From contig JACJZN010000007.1 in the NCBI GenBank assembly GCA_020635565.1, positions 682,001 through 746,000 on the forward strand: a stretch of DNA of 64,000 bases. The letters are read 5' to 3'. Positions 1 through 9,399 of the stretch are shown here, piece after piece (the first letter of the stretch is position 1; each line of letters opens with the position of its first letter). The position numbers and the translations under genes are program-made. The notes under the pieces are model-generated. The model had not been told where the DNA came from. It made no database searches and saw only the letters and a program-made list of their open reading frames with translations. Source of the stretch: Flavobacteriales bacterium. Lineage in GTDB: Bacteria; Bacteroidota; Bacteroidia; Flavobacteriales_D; Parvicellaceae.

Positions 1-726
1 TTTGTAAAGCGGACCCGCAGCAATGATGAATTGCCAATCTTTTAGTTTTTCGTCTTGGATGATTTTTATCAAACGCCCAAAAAAATCCTGATTGGATTTA
101 TCTCCTCCTCCACCTGCCAAAATACAAGCGATGTGTTGATCAGATTCTGCACCAAAATATTTTTTAGCTTGTTGTTTGGTCAACATTTCGGATCGATCTC
201 GTTGAACGATCGTTCCAATTTTTACAGTTTTATCATTTTGTTCGATCTGATCGATGTTTCCTTCTGCTTCATTTATGTAGAGAATCTTGTCATAAGCTTT
301 AAGAATGGGTTGTTGCCAAATTTTCTTATGGTCCTTTCTAGAACGGTAAATAAACACCTTATTCATTCCAAAGTCCATAACATCATGAAGTTCCTCAAGG
401 GATCCAGCAGGAAATGTATCTACTACAAAAATATCTGGAGAGAAGCTCGAGATACTATTCCATATCAGCATCTTGGCCATTTTTCGATAGGATTTAACAC
501 CTAAACTTCCTTTTTTGACCAGTGTTTTAGATGGGATTTTAATTGCTGGGAAGTCATATAAATATGGTAAGCTATCAACTTCTGATGTTGTTAGAAACAA
601 AATTTCACTTTCGTAACCAGCTAATAAAGTATATCTACGAATATATTTGGCAATGGCAAGTTGGCGTGTTATATGTCCTAATCCAAGACCATTTACTGCG
701 TAAAGTAAAATTTTTACCGATCTCAT
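1..726 (-). CDS. Glycosyltransferase, GT-B/MurG-like (3' end outside window)
   Basis: Translation from the ATG at 726 stays open to the window edge, giving 242 N-terminal residues. It begins MRSVKILLYAVNGLGLGH, a nucleotide-sugar glycosyltransferase start with a Gly-rich loop and His (GLGH) as in MurG and predicted GT-B enzymes. The middle has SPDIFVVDTFPAG, typical of the end of the N-terminal Rossmann domain. The linker and C-terminal domain begin near IACILAGGGGDKS, where a Gly-rich loop binds the donor sugar nucleotide in GT28-like enzymes. Donor and acceptor cannot be read from this fragment. The gene follows the coiled-coil gene by only 2 bases, so they are probably cotranscribed. The fold is fairly secure. 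The substrate is unknown. Confidence 0.75.
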   Translation of the reverse strand, partial: MRSVKILLYAVNGLGLGHITRQLAIAKYIRRYTLLAGYESEILFLTTSEVDSLPYLYDFPAIKIPSKTLVKKGSLGVKSYRKMAKMLIWNSISSFSPDIFVVDTFPAGSLEELHDVMDFGMNKVFIYRSRKDHKKIWQQPILKAYDKILYINEAEGNIDQIEQNDKTVKIGTIVQRDRSEMLTKQQAKKYFGAESDQHIACILAGGGGDKSNQDFFGRLIKIIQDEKLKDWQFIIAAGPLYK

Positions 727-728
727 TA

Positions 729-1997
729 TTATGAATTGTCCTGGTTATTTTGTGATGTAAGGATTGGCTCAAACAATTCATCTTCCTTGGAATGACTTTC
801 ATAGAAATCTCTTGCGCTTGAACTAAAACTATTGTCGATTTTGTTATTTGTAATGACCTCCCACCAAAAAATACTTGCCGCACTTAGACTAATTCTGTCA
901 TAATTATTGAATCCATAAAAAGTATCTATATTCTTTTGATATTTGATTTTACGTTTATTAATGAAAGTCCAATTTTGCTTGAATCTCTTGTCTAATTTTT
1001 CCTTTTCCCATTTTCGATTTGGATGTTTATAAGCATATCGGCTTATTTTGTTGACCTCATTATTTAAACGAACAATCTTGTTTACCAAAGAATTCATTTC
1101 TTCGGAGAGTTTAGTTCTGAATTCCTCTAAATAGATCGATTGATTAAACAGGCCCCTCTCTTTCTTGATTAATGATCCAAGGATGTCATTGTATTTTTGC
1201 TCAAATTCATGAATGGATTCTGGGCTAGTATTATTCAAGAATGCACCTATAGCTTGACCTAAGTTTTCTAGATAAATATCTTTTAAGTTGGCAAGGCGAA
1301 GTTTGTTTTTTTCAAGCTTTTTTACAAAATTATCGATCTCATCGATCTTTATTCTGTAATCATTCATTGAATTTCTTATGGCCTCGATATTTTCTTTTTT
1401 CTCTTTGTAATCGTTCAATAAATCAACGATATCTTCAAAACCATGCTCTTCACAAAGTTCATCGGCAACACGCCAGTCGAACAGATGTTCGCTGTTAAAA
1501 TATTTAGCAAAGCCTGTATGAGGGTAGTCTGGAGTGCCATATTTGTCATGGATCAGTTCTTCAAAATCGGATTGACGTTTAAGATATTTTGCAAAGGTTT
1601 CGAGTATTTCCTCATGAGCGGATTCCATTTCCTTGTATGCTAGAATGTACTCACCTGTTTGCGGGTCGATATATAGGGCTCGGTTAACGTATTTTTCGTT
1701 GGTTTCAATGGCTTCAATCTCATTTTTGAGTCTTTCTTTTTCTTGCTGAAAGATCAAAGGGAAATTTGCAATTTCTGGATCATTCATTAGATCAGCTAAC
1801 TGTCGAGTGGAGTCCTGTGTGAATTCTGGAACAATCAATTTGCTGATTTTAACTAGAACTGCGCGATGTTGTTTTTTTAGATCGGCTATTTTTTTTCTTG
1901 CATCGATTTCCAGATCTGTATAGTCATCTACTTGTCCTTGAAGATAATCGAGATGACGCAGTGCCATTTCTTTGTATTGTTTGAATGAATAAGCCAT
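729..1997 (-). CDS. Coiled-coil protein of unknown function
   Basis: I do not recognise this 422-residue protein. It is charged and soluble, with no signal peptide or membrane segment. Long heptad-like Glu/Lys/Leu/Ile stretches run from about residue 5 to 160 and again from about 200 to 340, suggesting an elongated coiled coil. The ATG at 1997 (MAYSFKQYKEM) is preferred over an in-frame TTG three codons upstream. It lies 2 bases before the partial glycosyltransferase gene, which suggests a shared transcript and possibly a shared process. Whether it is regulatory, structural or part of a polysaccharide pathway cannot be told from sequence. Confidence 0.7.
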   Translation of the reverse strand: MAYSFKQYKEMALRHLDYLQGQVDDYTDLEIDARKKIADLKKQHRAVLVKISKLIVPEFTQDSTRQLADLMNDPEIANFPLIFQQEKERLKNEIEAIETNEKYVNRALYIDPQTGEYILAYKEMESAHEEILETFAKYLKRQSDFEELIHDKYGTPDYPHTGFAKYFNSEHLFDWRVADELCEEHGFEDIVDLLNDYKEKKENIEAIRNSMNDYRIKIDEIDNFVKKLEKNKLRLANLKDIYLENLGQAIGAFLNNTSPESIHEFEQKYNDILGSLIKKERGLFNQSIYLEEFRTKLSEEMNSLVNKIVRLNNEVNKISRYAYKHPNRKWEKEKLDKRFKQNWTFINKRKIKYQKNIDTFYGFNNYDRISLSAASIFWWEVITNNKIDNSFSSSARDFYESHSKEDELFEPILTSQNNQDNS

Positions 1998-2050
1998 GCT
2001 TTTCAATTTTAATTCCTCATGGTTGTATAATTCTCACGTGGAAATATGAA

Positions 2051-5000
2051 TTAATCCTTATAGTTATTCTCGATTAACCTTTGTTTAATTTCTTCTATGT
2101 GTTTGAGTTTTTTCTCTTGTCGCAGTTTAATGGCTGACTTGGTAAAATACTTATGTTGTTCGAGGAATTTTACCTGGATCTCATCCCATAATCTGTCACT
2201 GTTTATCTTGCCATGATCCCTTAATTCTCTTCTCAGTGTATCGGCTATCTGATGAAAGTCGTCACGACCTAAGTAATCCAGATCGGCATCACATATAATC
2301 TCCTGTAATTTGGTTGTAGGATTATGAGGTATGATTGTCGCGTAAATAAGATCATGTACCATTTCAACCTGAGTTTGATTATAGCCATACAATGGAAGTA
2401 TTTCTGAGGCCATTCTTGCTCCTATAGGTTCATTCTTCTCATAACTTTCTACGAATCCTGCATCATGGTAAGTAGCAGCTGATTTCAATACAAAGATATC
2501 TTCATCCAAGACTCCCTCCATAATGGCTAATCGTTCCACAGCATCCACTACATCATAAGTATGATGAATCCCATGATAATGCAGGTTAGGAGACAGTTCA
2601 GCTTTTAGGATCTTCATGATATGCCTTTCTGCCTTTCTATAATTAATGCTACTGTAGATATGAAGATGTACATAGTCTTGAAACTTCTTGTTCGGTATTG
2701 TACTTCTACCTCCTCTTGAGAGATGAGGTTTAATTCCTTCAACATAATACATGTCGATCTCCCCTTTGTTTTTAGCAGGGACCTTACCTCTATAAGTACA
2801 ATCGAAGTAAGGCTTAATGTATTCATAGGTTGTTCCGGAAATATTGACTTTTCCGGGTTCACCTGCCATCTCCATTCGGTTCGCCACATTCACGGTGTTT
2901 CCCCAGATATCATAGGCAATTCGTTTGGTTCCAATTACTCCGGCAATAACATCTCCTGTATGAAGTCCAATCCTTAATTCCCAAGGTTCTTCATCCTTAT
3001 ATCGCTTGGCCTCTCTTTCCATCAAATTTTGTATCTCCAATGCAGCAAGAACACAATGGATTGGATTTTCTTTATCACGTAATGGAACTCCTCCAGCAGC
3101 CATATATGCATCTCCAATAGTTTTGATTTTTTCAATCTGATGCTTTTCGATGATTTTATCAATTTCTCGGAACAAGTTATCTAATCTCTTAACCAGTTCA
3201 GTTGGTTTGAACGCCTCGGCAATTTGTGTAAATCCTTTAATGTCTGTAAACAATACAGTCACCATACGATAATACCTCGGTTTAGTTTTTCCTTTATTCT
3301 TAAGTTCTTCTACAGTTTCAGCTGGAAGAATATTAAGCAGAAGTGTATCGGATTTTTCTTTTTGTATCTCTAGTTCTTTTTGATTGGCCTCAAGCTGTTC
3401 TTTTTGCTGGGTGATAGTTTTTGTTCTTTTCTCTACAAGAAAAGCTAATCTCTCCTTTTGAGATTTCATACTTCGAATTCGCCACAAATAGAATAAGTAG
3501 ATGATTAAAGCTAGAAATCCAGCACTTGTTGCAATAAACCACCAAGTACTCCAATAAGGCGCAGCGATTCGAATAACTAATGTTTTTGGTTGCTTACACC
3601 AAACACCGTCACTGTTGCTTGCCCATACTTTAAAAGTATAAACACCAGGAGAAAGATTCGAATAATTGATCTGCTGTAAATCATTGATTAAGATCTCTTC
3701 TGAATCAACTCCCTCCATTTGGACCTTATATCTATTCCCTTTGGGAAAAGTGTAATGAAGTGCTGCGAATTTAAAGGTCAGATTATTTTGTCGGTATCCA
3801 AGATCAAGTTCATCTAGAAAAGAGATCGCACCTATATTGTTTATCTCTTGTTCAATAGGCCTATTATAGATGAGAATATCAGTTATGACAACTTCTGGCG
3901 CAATAGTATTTGGTTTAATATCTTCAGGGAAGAAGGAGTTAAATCCGGTAATTCCTCCAAAGAATAATTCTCCATTTTCCGATTGATAATAAGCGCCAGT
4001 ATTGAACTCATTGCTCAACAACCCATCGTTTTCGGTATAATTTTCGAAGGTTTTAGTCTTGTAATTGTAGCTTGAGAGTCCAAAGTTAGTGCTAATCCAA
4101 ATTGTGTTCGGAATTCGACTTCCAGTAATTCCATAAGTTGCATTATTAGCTAGACCATCTTCTTCAGTGAAAATCTCAAACTGTTCCGAGTCGATATCAA
4201 ATTTGTTAATTCCACCACCATAAGTTGCAATCCATAAAGTTCCCTCTGGCTCTTCATAGATGGATAATACCGTGTTGTTACTGAGACTGTTTATATCGTT
4301 TGGATTATTTAGATAGTGTTTAACTTTAATGGTCGTTTTCCCGTCTATTGCAAGAGGATTGAATTTGGATAATCCACCTCCTGCTGAACCCAACCAATGA
4401 TTACCTTCACTATCAAAGTAGATCATTCGTATGTCATTTGGTGGTATTGAATTTGGATTTTGTGGATCATTGATGAAGTGTTCTGCTGTGTGATCTAGAA
4501 TATGTATTCTGGCTAATCCTTCTTTACATGCGATCCAAGCAAACTCTTTCTCATCAAATTTTATATAATAACAATGGTCATCATCCCATTGATCAGGTGT
4601 CGACCTAAAATTGATTTTTTGATAGTTAAATTTGGATGGATTATTTGCATCAACATTTAATAAAAACACACCACTTGACGTTGCTGTCCAAATTTTCCCG
4701 AATTTGTCGATGTTGACGAAATATACACTATTATTATTCGGTTGATTTAAATTCGTGCTCTTGAATGGATACTGATAATATTGATTTGTTATTCGATTTA
4801 TTGCAGTGATCCCTTGTCTTGTCCCCACGTATACAACACTGTCTGTTGGATGAATAGACCATACGGTCTTATCTAGCAAACTCTTCTTACTTCCAAATTC
4901 ATAGGCATAGGAATTAAATCCTTGCTTTACTGGGTCAAAATAAGCTAATCCATCCTGAGTTCCGATCCAAATGGATCCAGATCGATCTCTAAATATATCA

Positions 5001-5953
5001 TTAACAATATTATGAGGTATAGAGTAGGTGTTAAGATCACTTGACACAAAATTGGTGAATTTAGGTGTCCCTTTGCTGAGAGTCAATTTATAGACGCCAT
5101 TTCCATTTGTTGCGATCCAGAAGGTGCTGTCATTTTCTTTTAAAATATCCTCAACAGAGTTGAGTTTTTGCTCGTTGCTCTTTGGTTTTAATTCTGAAAA
5201 TTGAGGAATGGGTAATGACAGATCAATTAGATTTAATCCAGACTGAGTTCCAAGAAGAACTTTATTTGGTGAATATTCAACAGCTGCTGATACATTATTA
5301 TTTAACAACGAAACTTTTTGGTTAGAGGTCTGAAAGTGTGAATAATCATTAGTTTTCAGATCAAATAATATGGCACCTTGTCCATCGGTCCCGATCCAGA
5401 TTGTTTGATTTACCTTGGATAATTTCGAGATTTTGATGCCAGGAAAGCCATTAGCATTATTGAATGCTTGTAACTCATCGGTCTTTATATTCCAGATGTA
5501 AAGACCATCCTTAGATGTTCCGATGTAAAGCTTGTCTCCAATAAGAAGTAGGTCGTTGATGGTTACATTAGATAGGTTGTTAAGTTTATCTGGATTTTCA
5601 AAGGTTTTACGTATAGGATCATAGACATTTATTCCTCCATTTTGAGTTCCGATATACATTTTTCCAGTGATTGTGTCTGAAACAAATGTTAGGATAAATG
5701 AAGAACTTAGACTATTTGGGTTGTTTACGATATGTTTGTGAATCTTAAAATTGATCCCATCATATCTGTTGAGTCCGTCTTGCGTTCCAATCCACATGTA
5801 GCCTAAAGGATCCTGATCAACACAATTGATCACACTTTGTGATAAACCATCTTTAATGGTTAACGAATTGAAGCGTATGGTCTGAGAAAAAAGCCCTGAT
5901 GTTATACTCAGGGAGATAAGTAATGTGTATACTAGCTTCGTAAATCTTATCAT
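2051..5953 (-). CDS. Beta-propeller sensor with adenylate cyclase and HD domains
   Basis: A 1300-residue membrane sensor. In order: a signal peptide (MIRFTKLVYTLLISLSITSG); two-component-regulator propeller repeats (recurring WIGTQDGL, WIATYGGG) to about residue 650; a Y_Y_Y-type domain near 690-780; one membrane helix near 800-820; a coiled coil; a class III nucleotide cyclase domain about 895-1060; and an HD domain about 1090-1250. Metal-binding Asp904 (FTDIKGFT) and Asp948 (KTIGDAYMA) are present. Lys942 and Asp1015 occupy the adenine-specifying positions, with Asn1022 and Arg1026 also present, so cAMP synthesis is predicted. The HD motif is His1163-Asp1164 with upstream HH and a later Asp. 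The start is placed at the ATG at 5953; an in-frame TTG lies 8 codons upstream. It follows the PP2C gene by 24 bases. The ligand and the HD substrate are unknown. Confidence 0.85.
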   Translation of the reverse strand: MIRFTKLVYTLLISLSITSGLFSQTIRFNSLTIKDGLSQSVINCVDQDPLGYMWIGTQDGLNRYDGINFKIHKHIVNNPNSLSSSFILTFVSDTITGKMYIGTQNGGINVYDPIRKTFENPDKLNNLSNVTINDLLLIGDKLYIGTSKDGLYIWNIKTDELQAFNNANGFPGIKISKLSKVNQTIWIGTDGQGAILFDLKTNDYSHFQTSNQKVSLLNNNVSAAVEYSPNKVLLGTQSGLNLIDLSLPIPQFSELKPKSNEQKLNSVEDILKENDSTFWIATNGNGVYKLTLSKGTPKFTNFVSSDLNTYSIPHNIVNDIFRDRSGSIWIGTQDGLAYFDPVKQGFNSYAYEFGSKKSLLDKTVWSIHPTDSVVYVGTRQGITAINRITNQYYQYPFKSTNLNQPNNNSVYFVNIDKFGKIWTATSSGVFLLNVDANNPSKFNYQKINFRSTPDQWDDDHCYYIKFDEKEFAWIACKEGLARIHILDHTAEHFINDPQNPNSIPPNDIRMIYFDSEGNHWLGSAGGGLSKFNPLAIDGKTTIKVKHYLNNPNDINSLSNNTVLSIYEEPEGTLWIATYGGGINKFDIDSEQFEIFTEEDGLANNATYGITGSRIPNTIWISTNFGLSSYNYKTKTFENYTENDGLLSNEFNTGAYYQSENGELFFGGITGFNSFFPEDIKPNTIAPEVVITDILIYNRPIEQEINNIGAISFLDELDLGYRQNNLTFKFAALHYTFPKGNRYKVQMEGVDSEEILINDLQQINYSNLSPGVYTFKVWASNSDGVWCKQPKTLVIRIAAPYWSTWWFIATSAGFLALIIYLFYLWRIRSMKSQKERLAFLVEKRTKTITQQKEQLEANQKELEIQKEKSDTLLLNILPAETVEELKNKGKTKPRYYRMVTVLFTDIKGFTQIAEAFKPTELVKRLDNLFREIDKIIEKHQIEKIKTIGDAYMAAGGVPLRDKENPIHCVLAALEIQNLMEREAKRYKDEEPWELRIGLHTGDVIAGVIGTKRIAYDIWGNTVNVANRMEMAGEPGKVNISGTTYEYIKPYFDCTYRGKVPAKNKGEIDMYYVEGIKPHLSRGGRSTIPNKKFQDYVHLHIYSSINYRKAERHIMKILKAELSPNLHYHGIHHTYDVVDAVERLAIMEGVLDEDIFVLKSAATYHDAGFVESYEKNEPIGARMASEILPLYGYNQTQVEMVHDLIYATIIPHNPTTKLQEIICDADLDYLGRDDFHQIADTLRRELRDHGKINSDRLWDEIQVKFLEQHKYFTKSAIKLRQEKKLKHIEEIKQRLIENNYKD

Positions 5954-5977
5954 AATTAAAACCCTGGGGAAGGTCAA

Positions 5978-7798
5978 TTAAATACGAACTCCTATAACAA
6001 GGATGTCATCCACTTGTTCAAATGAACCTTTCCACTCTTCGATCTTTTGATCCAAATGTTCTTTTTGCTCATCCATAGAAAGATCCTTGATTGATATCAA
6101 TAGTTCACGGAATTGTTTATACATGAATTTCTTTCCTTTCACACCTCCGAATTGATCAGCATATCCATCTGAGAAGACGTATACCAAGTCACCTTTCTTC
6201 AATTCTATGTTGTGATTTGTATAATGCTCTTCACCATCTTCAAAACTAGCGATAGCAAATTTATCGGCCTTTATTACATCAATGTCTCCATCTCTTACTA
6301 TGTAAAGTGGATTATTGGCTCCGGCAAACTCAAGAATTTTCATATCCTTTGATACGGCACATAAAGCTAAATCCATACCATCTCTTACTTTGATACCTTC
6401 TTCAGATTTGTTTAAAGCCTCTGAGGAATACTTATTGAGCTTATCAAGAATTTTAGCCGGTTGATCTTCTTTTTCATTGATGATCTGATTAAGAGCATTT
6501 GCTCCAATCAAACTCATAAATGCCCCGGGTACTCCATGTCCTGTGCAGTCAACAGCTGAAAAGAGAATTTTGTTTTCCGTTTCGCTTACCCAGTAAAAAT
6601 CTCCAGATACAATATCCTTTGGCTTGAAAAGTACAAAAGAGTGCGGAAGTAATCTTTCTATCAATGAATTTTGAGGCAGAATTGAGTCCTGAAGTCTCTT
6701 TGCATAGCGAATACTATCAGTAACATCTTTGTATAACTCCTCTAGCTTCTCGCTTTGTCTTTCAATCTCTTCCTTCTGACGAACAACTTCTGCGGTTCTT
6801 TCCTTAACTTTTTGTTCTAGGATTCTCTCATTTTCAGCAAGTTCGTCACGCATTTTTACCAAAGCATGTCCTAACACGTCTTCGTTGCTTAATGGCGTAT
6901 ATGGAAAATCAAAGTTGCTCTTCCCAACTTCATTTGCAAAGTCAGTTGTTCTTTTCAAACCATCGACAAGTTGGTTCATAGCAATCGACATTTCACCAAT
7001 TTCATCATTACTTGGATCAACCTTTTGTCTTGGGAAGATTCCTTTACCAAGATTAATTAGAATTCCTTTTAGTTGTGTAACAGGTCCAGTAATACTTCTT
7101 GTTGTAAACAATGCAATGATGATTGTCCCTAGAGCCAAAACAATCAAAGCAATAATGATCAGTTTAAAAAGAAAATCGAAGCTATCAGAAGTGTTTTTAA
7201 ATTCATTCGTTAAGAATGTTGTTTCCGTATTTGCTTCCTTATTCTTTTTATCATAAAGCTTCTGCAGATTCATTTTGATGTCATCGATCATTGGATTGAT
7301 TTCATCCTGAACCATGTTTTGAGCCATCAAAACAGAGAAGTCATCTGTTTTAGCTTCAAAGTCCGATAAATTTATTAGTACATCATCAACAACGGAAAGA
7401 ACCTGATTGATCTCTTCGTTAATTTGATTATAAAGTTCATGATCACTTAATGAATCTTTGTTCCAATCATTAACCGAATTCTGTAGCAAGTCTCGATCTG
7501 CCGGAAGAGTTGAGTCAATTGCCTTCTGAAGCTCAATCATGTGCTTCATTTCAGTAGAAGTATCATAGACCCATTTGTTGATGTTAAGGTTGATGAGGGT
7601 AAGATCCTGGCTGACACGATCAAGGTTTTTAACACTTGGTTCCAATAGTTCTAAATACCTTTTGTTTGCTTTTACAGCATTCGTTAAGGTGTTGTTAGCA
7701 CTGGATACTGTTGTAATCGTGTATAGGAACACAACTAATATAAGTATCCCCACTACACTAAATCCTAAACCTATTTTCCTACCAACCGTAAATCGCAT
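5978..7798 (-). CDS. HAMP-domain sensor with SpoIIE/PP2C phosphatase output
   Basis: A 606-residue inner-membrane protein. It has a membrane helix at about 10-30, an all-helical extracytoplasmic domain resembling the four-helix-bundle input of chemoreceptors (about 35-205), a second helix at about 211-231 and a HAMP linker at about 232-285. A signalling coiled coil with the LxxSIRYAKRLQDSILP type motif common before SpoIIE domains precedes a PP2C-type serine phosphatase (about 380-606). Metal-binding motifs DCTGHGVPGAFMS, FSDGYADQFGG and the final DDILVIGVRI are intact. In the RsbU/SpoIIE family such enzymes dephosphorylate STAS-domain anti-anti-sigma factors. It sits 24 bases before the cyclase sensor and about 60 bases after the TPR gene, with a terminator-like hairpin between. 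Confidence 0.88.
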   Translation of the reverse strand: MRFTVGRKIGLGFSVVGILILVVFLYTITTVSSANNTLTNAVKANKRYLELLEPSVKNLDRVSQDLTLINLNINKWVYDTSTEMKHMIELQKAIDSTLPADRDLLQNSVNDWNKDSLSDHELYNQINEEINQVLSVVDDVLINLSDFEAKTDDFSVLMAQNMVQDEINPMIDDIKMNLQKLYDKKNKEANTETTFLTNEFKNTSDSFDFLFKLIIIALIVLALGTIIIALFTTRSITGPVTQLKGILINLGKGIFPRQKVDPSNDEIGEMSIAMNQLVDGLKRTTDFANEVGKSNFDFPYTPLSNEDVLGHALVKMRDELAENERILEQKVKERTAEVVRQKEEIERQSEKLEELYKDVTDSIRYAKRLQDSILPQNSLIERLLPHSFVLFKPKDIVSGDFYWVSETENKILFSAVDCTGHGVPGAFMSLIGANALNQIINEKEDQPAKILDKLNKYSSEALNKSEEGIKVRDGMDLALCAVSKDMKILEFAGANNPLYIVRDGDIDVIKADKFAIASFEDGEEHYTNHNIELKKGDLVYVFSDGYADQFGGVKGKKFMYKQFRELLISIKDLSMDEQKEHLDQKIEEWKGSFEQVDDILVIGVRI

Positions 7799-7805
7799 GC
7801 CCTAA

Positions 7806-7836
7806 AATACAAAAAGGAATCAATCGAGATTCCTTT
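7806..7836 (-). terminator. Terminator-like hairpin between TPR gene and PP2C gene
   Basis: On the minus strand AAAGGAATC pairs with GATTCCTTT (9 bp, 6-base loop) and is followed by a T-run, the layout of an intrinsic terminator. It lies about 25 bases after the TPR gene stop and only about 14 bases before the ATG of the phosphatase gene, so it may act as a partial terminator within the signalling block. Confidence 0.75.
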
Positions 7837-7859
7837 ATTGTAAAATTATTTTATTAAAC

Positions 7860-8804
7860 CTAGTTATCATTGTTTGGTGGAGCCATTCCATTCCCTTTTT
7901 GCTCCTTAGTTAAATCATCATATAATTTCTGATAAAAATCACTCTTTTCTTTTTCTTGAAGCATGAAATATATTCCAGCTAAACCATAAAGCACATCCTT
8001 ATTTTTAGGTTGTTGTTCGTGCGCTCTCTTAAGATAAGGCAACGATTTTAATCCTAGTGCACTTGATCTTTCCTGATTTTCATACATGGTAAGAATATCA
8101 TCTTCGGGATCCATGGCAAGAATTATATCGATCGATAAATTGTGGTATAAATAACCTAAATTCTTGTTGGCATCAAATCCAAGTGTGTCAATCTTTAATG
8201 CACTCTCGTAGTAATGAACGGCTGAATCTACGTAGCTCTCTCTTCCTGTTTTACTGTTTTCGTAAAGCTCTACGAAAATGCTTCCAATCATATTGTTGAA
8301 AGTGATATCGTGTTCTTTAAGATCAAGATTAACGCCAGATCTTTCAACAGCATCATGATAGATTCTATCTAGTTTGATTGCTTCTTCAAAATGAATGGTG
8401 TCCAGATTTTGAGCAATGTTTTTCTGAATTCTGATGCAGATATTCTTGAGACTTAGGGTGTTTTTATCTGTGAATTCCTTATTGACATCAAGCTCATTTG
8501 ATTTTAGGAATGCTTCGAAAGCTTCTTTTCTCATTGGAGAATAAGGATCACCTTGGTCTTTTGTCTTGAACAATTCGTAGCAAATGAATCCTTTAATATG
8601 ATAAACATACGGATCTTTGCTTAGATCTTCGCACATGTTAATGGCAGTGTCTATGTAAGCTAAAGCCTCATCCAGTTCTTTGTTACTGTATTTTTCTACA
8701 GCTACCTGATCATAGATACAATACTTGTTCTTGTCCTGACCCACAGCTGTAACACTTGTGATCAAGATTAGAATAAAGGACAATATGTTATTCAGACGTA
8801 ACAT
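7860..8804 (-). CDS. Exported TPR-repeat protein
   Basis: A 314-residue protein with an N-terminal signal peptide (MLRLNNILSFILILITSVTA, cleavage probably after VGQ). Helix-turn-helix repeats follow, including NKELDEALAYIDTAI, DSAVHYYESALKIDTLGFD and PKNKDVLYGLAGIYFML, which fit tetratricopeptide repeats. Such proteins act as periplasmic scaffolds and no enzyme motif is visible. Its ATG overlaps the stop of the YfiR-like gene by one base (TAATG), so the two are translationally coupled. A strong hairpin follows its stop. Its likely partner is the YfiR-like protein and possibly the input domain of the sensors downstream, but that is inference from context. Confidence 0.75.
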   Translation of the reverse strand: MLRLNNILSFILILITSVTAVGQDKNKYCIYDQVAVEKYSNKELDEALAYIDTAINMCEDLSKDPYVYHIKGFICYELFKTKDQGDPYSPMRKEAFEAFLKSNELDVNKEFTDKNTLSLKNICIRIQKNIAQNLDTIHFEEAIKLDRIYHDAVERSGVNLDLKEHDITFNNMIGSIFVELYENSKTGRESYVDSAVHYYESALKIDTLGFDANKNLGYLYHNLSIDIILAMDPEDDILTMYENQERSSALGLKSLPYLKRAHEQQPKNKDVLYGLAGIYFMLQEKEKSDFYQKLYDDLTKEQKGNGMAPPNNDN

Positions 8805-9328
8805 TAGATTACGGATGTAGCCATTTTTAATAGAGCTGGGCCTATAGTCAGTGGCACTAGTTCTGCGTTAGACTTACTTATTTCAAAAGCTAATTTGTTA
8901 TTATTGACTACGAAATTTATTACACTTCCATCATATAATAAGCCTCCCTTATCGGAAACTACAAGCGTTTTGTTTTTTCTTAATTTCGAAGAGTTTTTTG
9001 CTAGATCAGAGCTGTATTCTGGTGCAACATAAAGAACATGGGCAGTACCTATTTCACTAAAAGAATCTGTATAGTTGAATACAAGTTTCTGTCCATTTAT
9101 CTCTTTCCCAGCATAATTGCTGTTCATCATTTGATAAAGATCTTTATCTCCCAGTACGGTTACTTTAAAGTCGCCTGTTTTCTGAGCTGAAGGCCATTCT
9201 ATGTTTTTGATAAAGTTGTAAACAAACATTCCTTTCACCTTAAGGTTTGCATCACCAGCCGCACCTTGTCCCCATGCCATCGCGCTTGAGAATAAAATAA
9301 AGAGTGCTATTTGAAGTATGCGTTTCAC
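8804..9328 (-). CDS. YfiR family (DUF4154) periplasmic protein
   Basis: A 174-residue exported protein with a signal peptide (MKRILQIALFILFSSAMAWG). The mature part begins with LKVKGMFVYNFIKNIEWP and continues FKVTVLGDKDLY, then LVVSDKGGLLYDGSVINFVV and LAFEISKSNAEL, the pattern of the YfiR/DUF4154 family. In Pseudomonas YfiR is a periplasmic repressor of a membrane diguanylate cyclase. Here the nearby output proteins are a PP2C phosphatase and an adenylate cyclase, so a comparable role in restraining a membrane sensor is inferred. The cysteines that form disulfides in Pseudomonas YfiR are absent. GTG at 9328 is the start; a good promoter lies just upstream. Confidence 0.8.
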   Translation of the reverse strand: MKRILQIALFILFSSAMAWGQGAAGDANLKVKGMFVYNFIKNIEWPSAQKTGDFKVTVLGDKDLYQMMNSNYAGKEINGQKLVFNYTDSFSEIGTAHVLYVAPEYSSDLAKNSSKLRKNKTLVVSDKGGLLYDGSVINFVVNNNKLAFEISKSNAELVPLTIGPALLKMATSVI

Positions 9329-9355
9329 TTAAACTGACTTTCAGATGTTAGGTTA

Positions 9356-9384
9356 CAAATTTAATATTTTTTCTGAGTTTTCAA
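9356..9384 (-). promoter_or_regulatory. Promoter of the YfiR-TPR operon
   Basis: The minus strand reads TTG (9384-9382), 18 bases, then TAAATTTG (9363-9356), matching the Bacteroidota -33/-7 promoter (TTG, 17-20 bases, TAnnTTTG). The GTG start is 27 bases downstream of the -7 box. Confidence 0.65.
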
Positions 9385-9399
9385 CATTGTTTTTTAACT

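Noticed and set aside
55..504. Plus-strand open frame of 149 codons at the left edge
   Set aside because: It is antisense to the partial glycosyltransferase, has no recognisable protein features, and the minus-strand frame gives clear family motifs.
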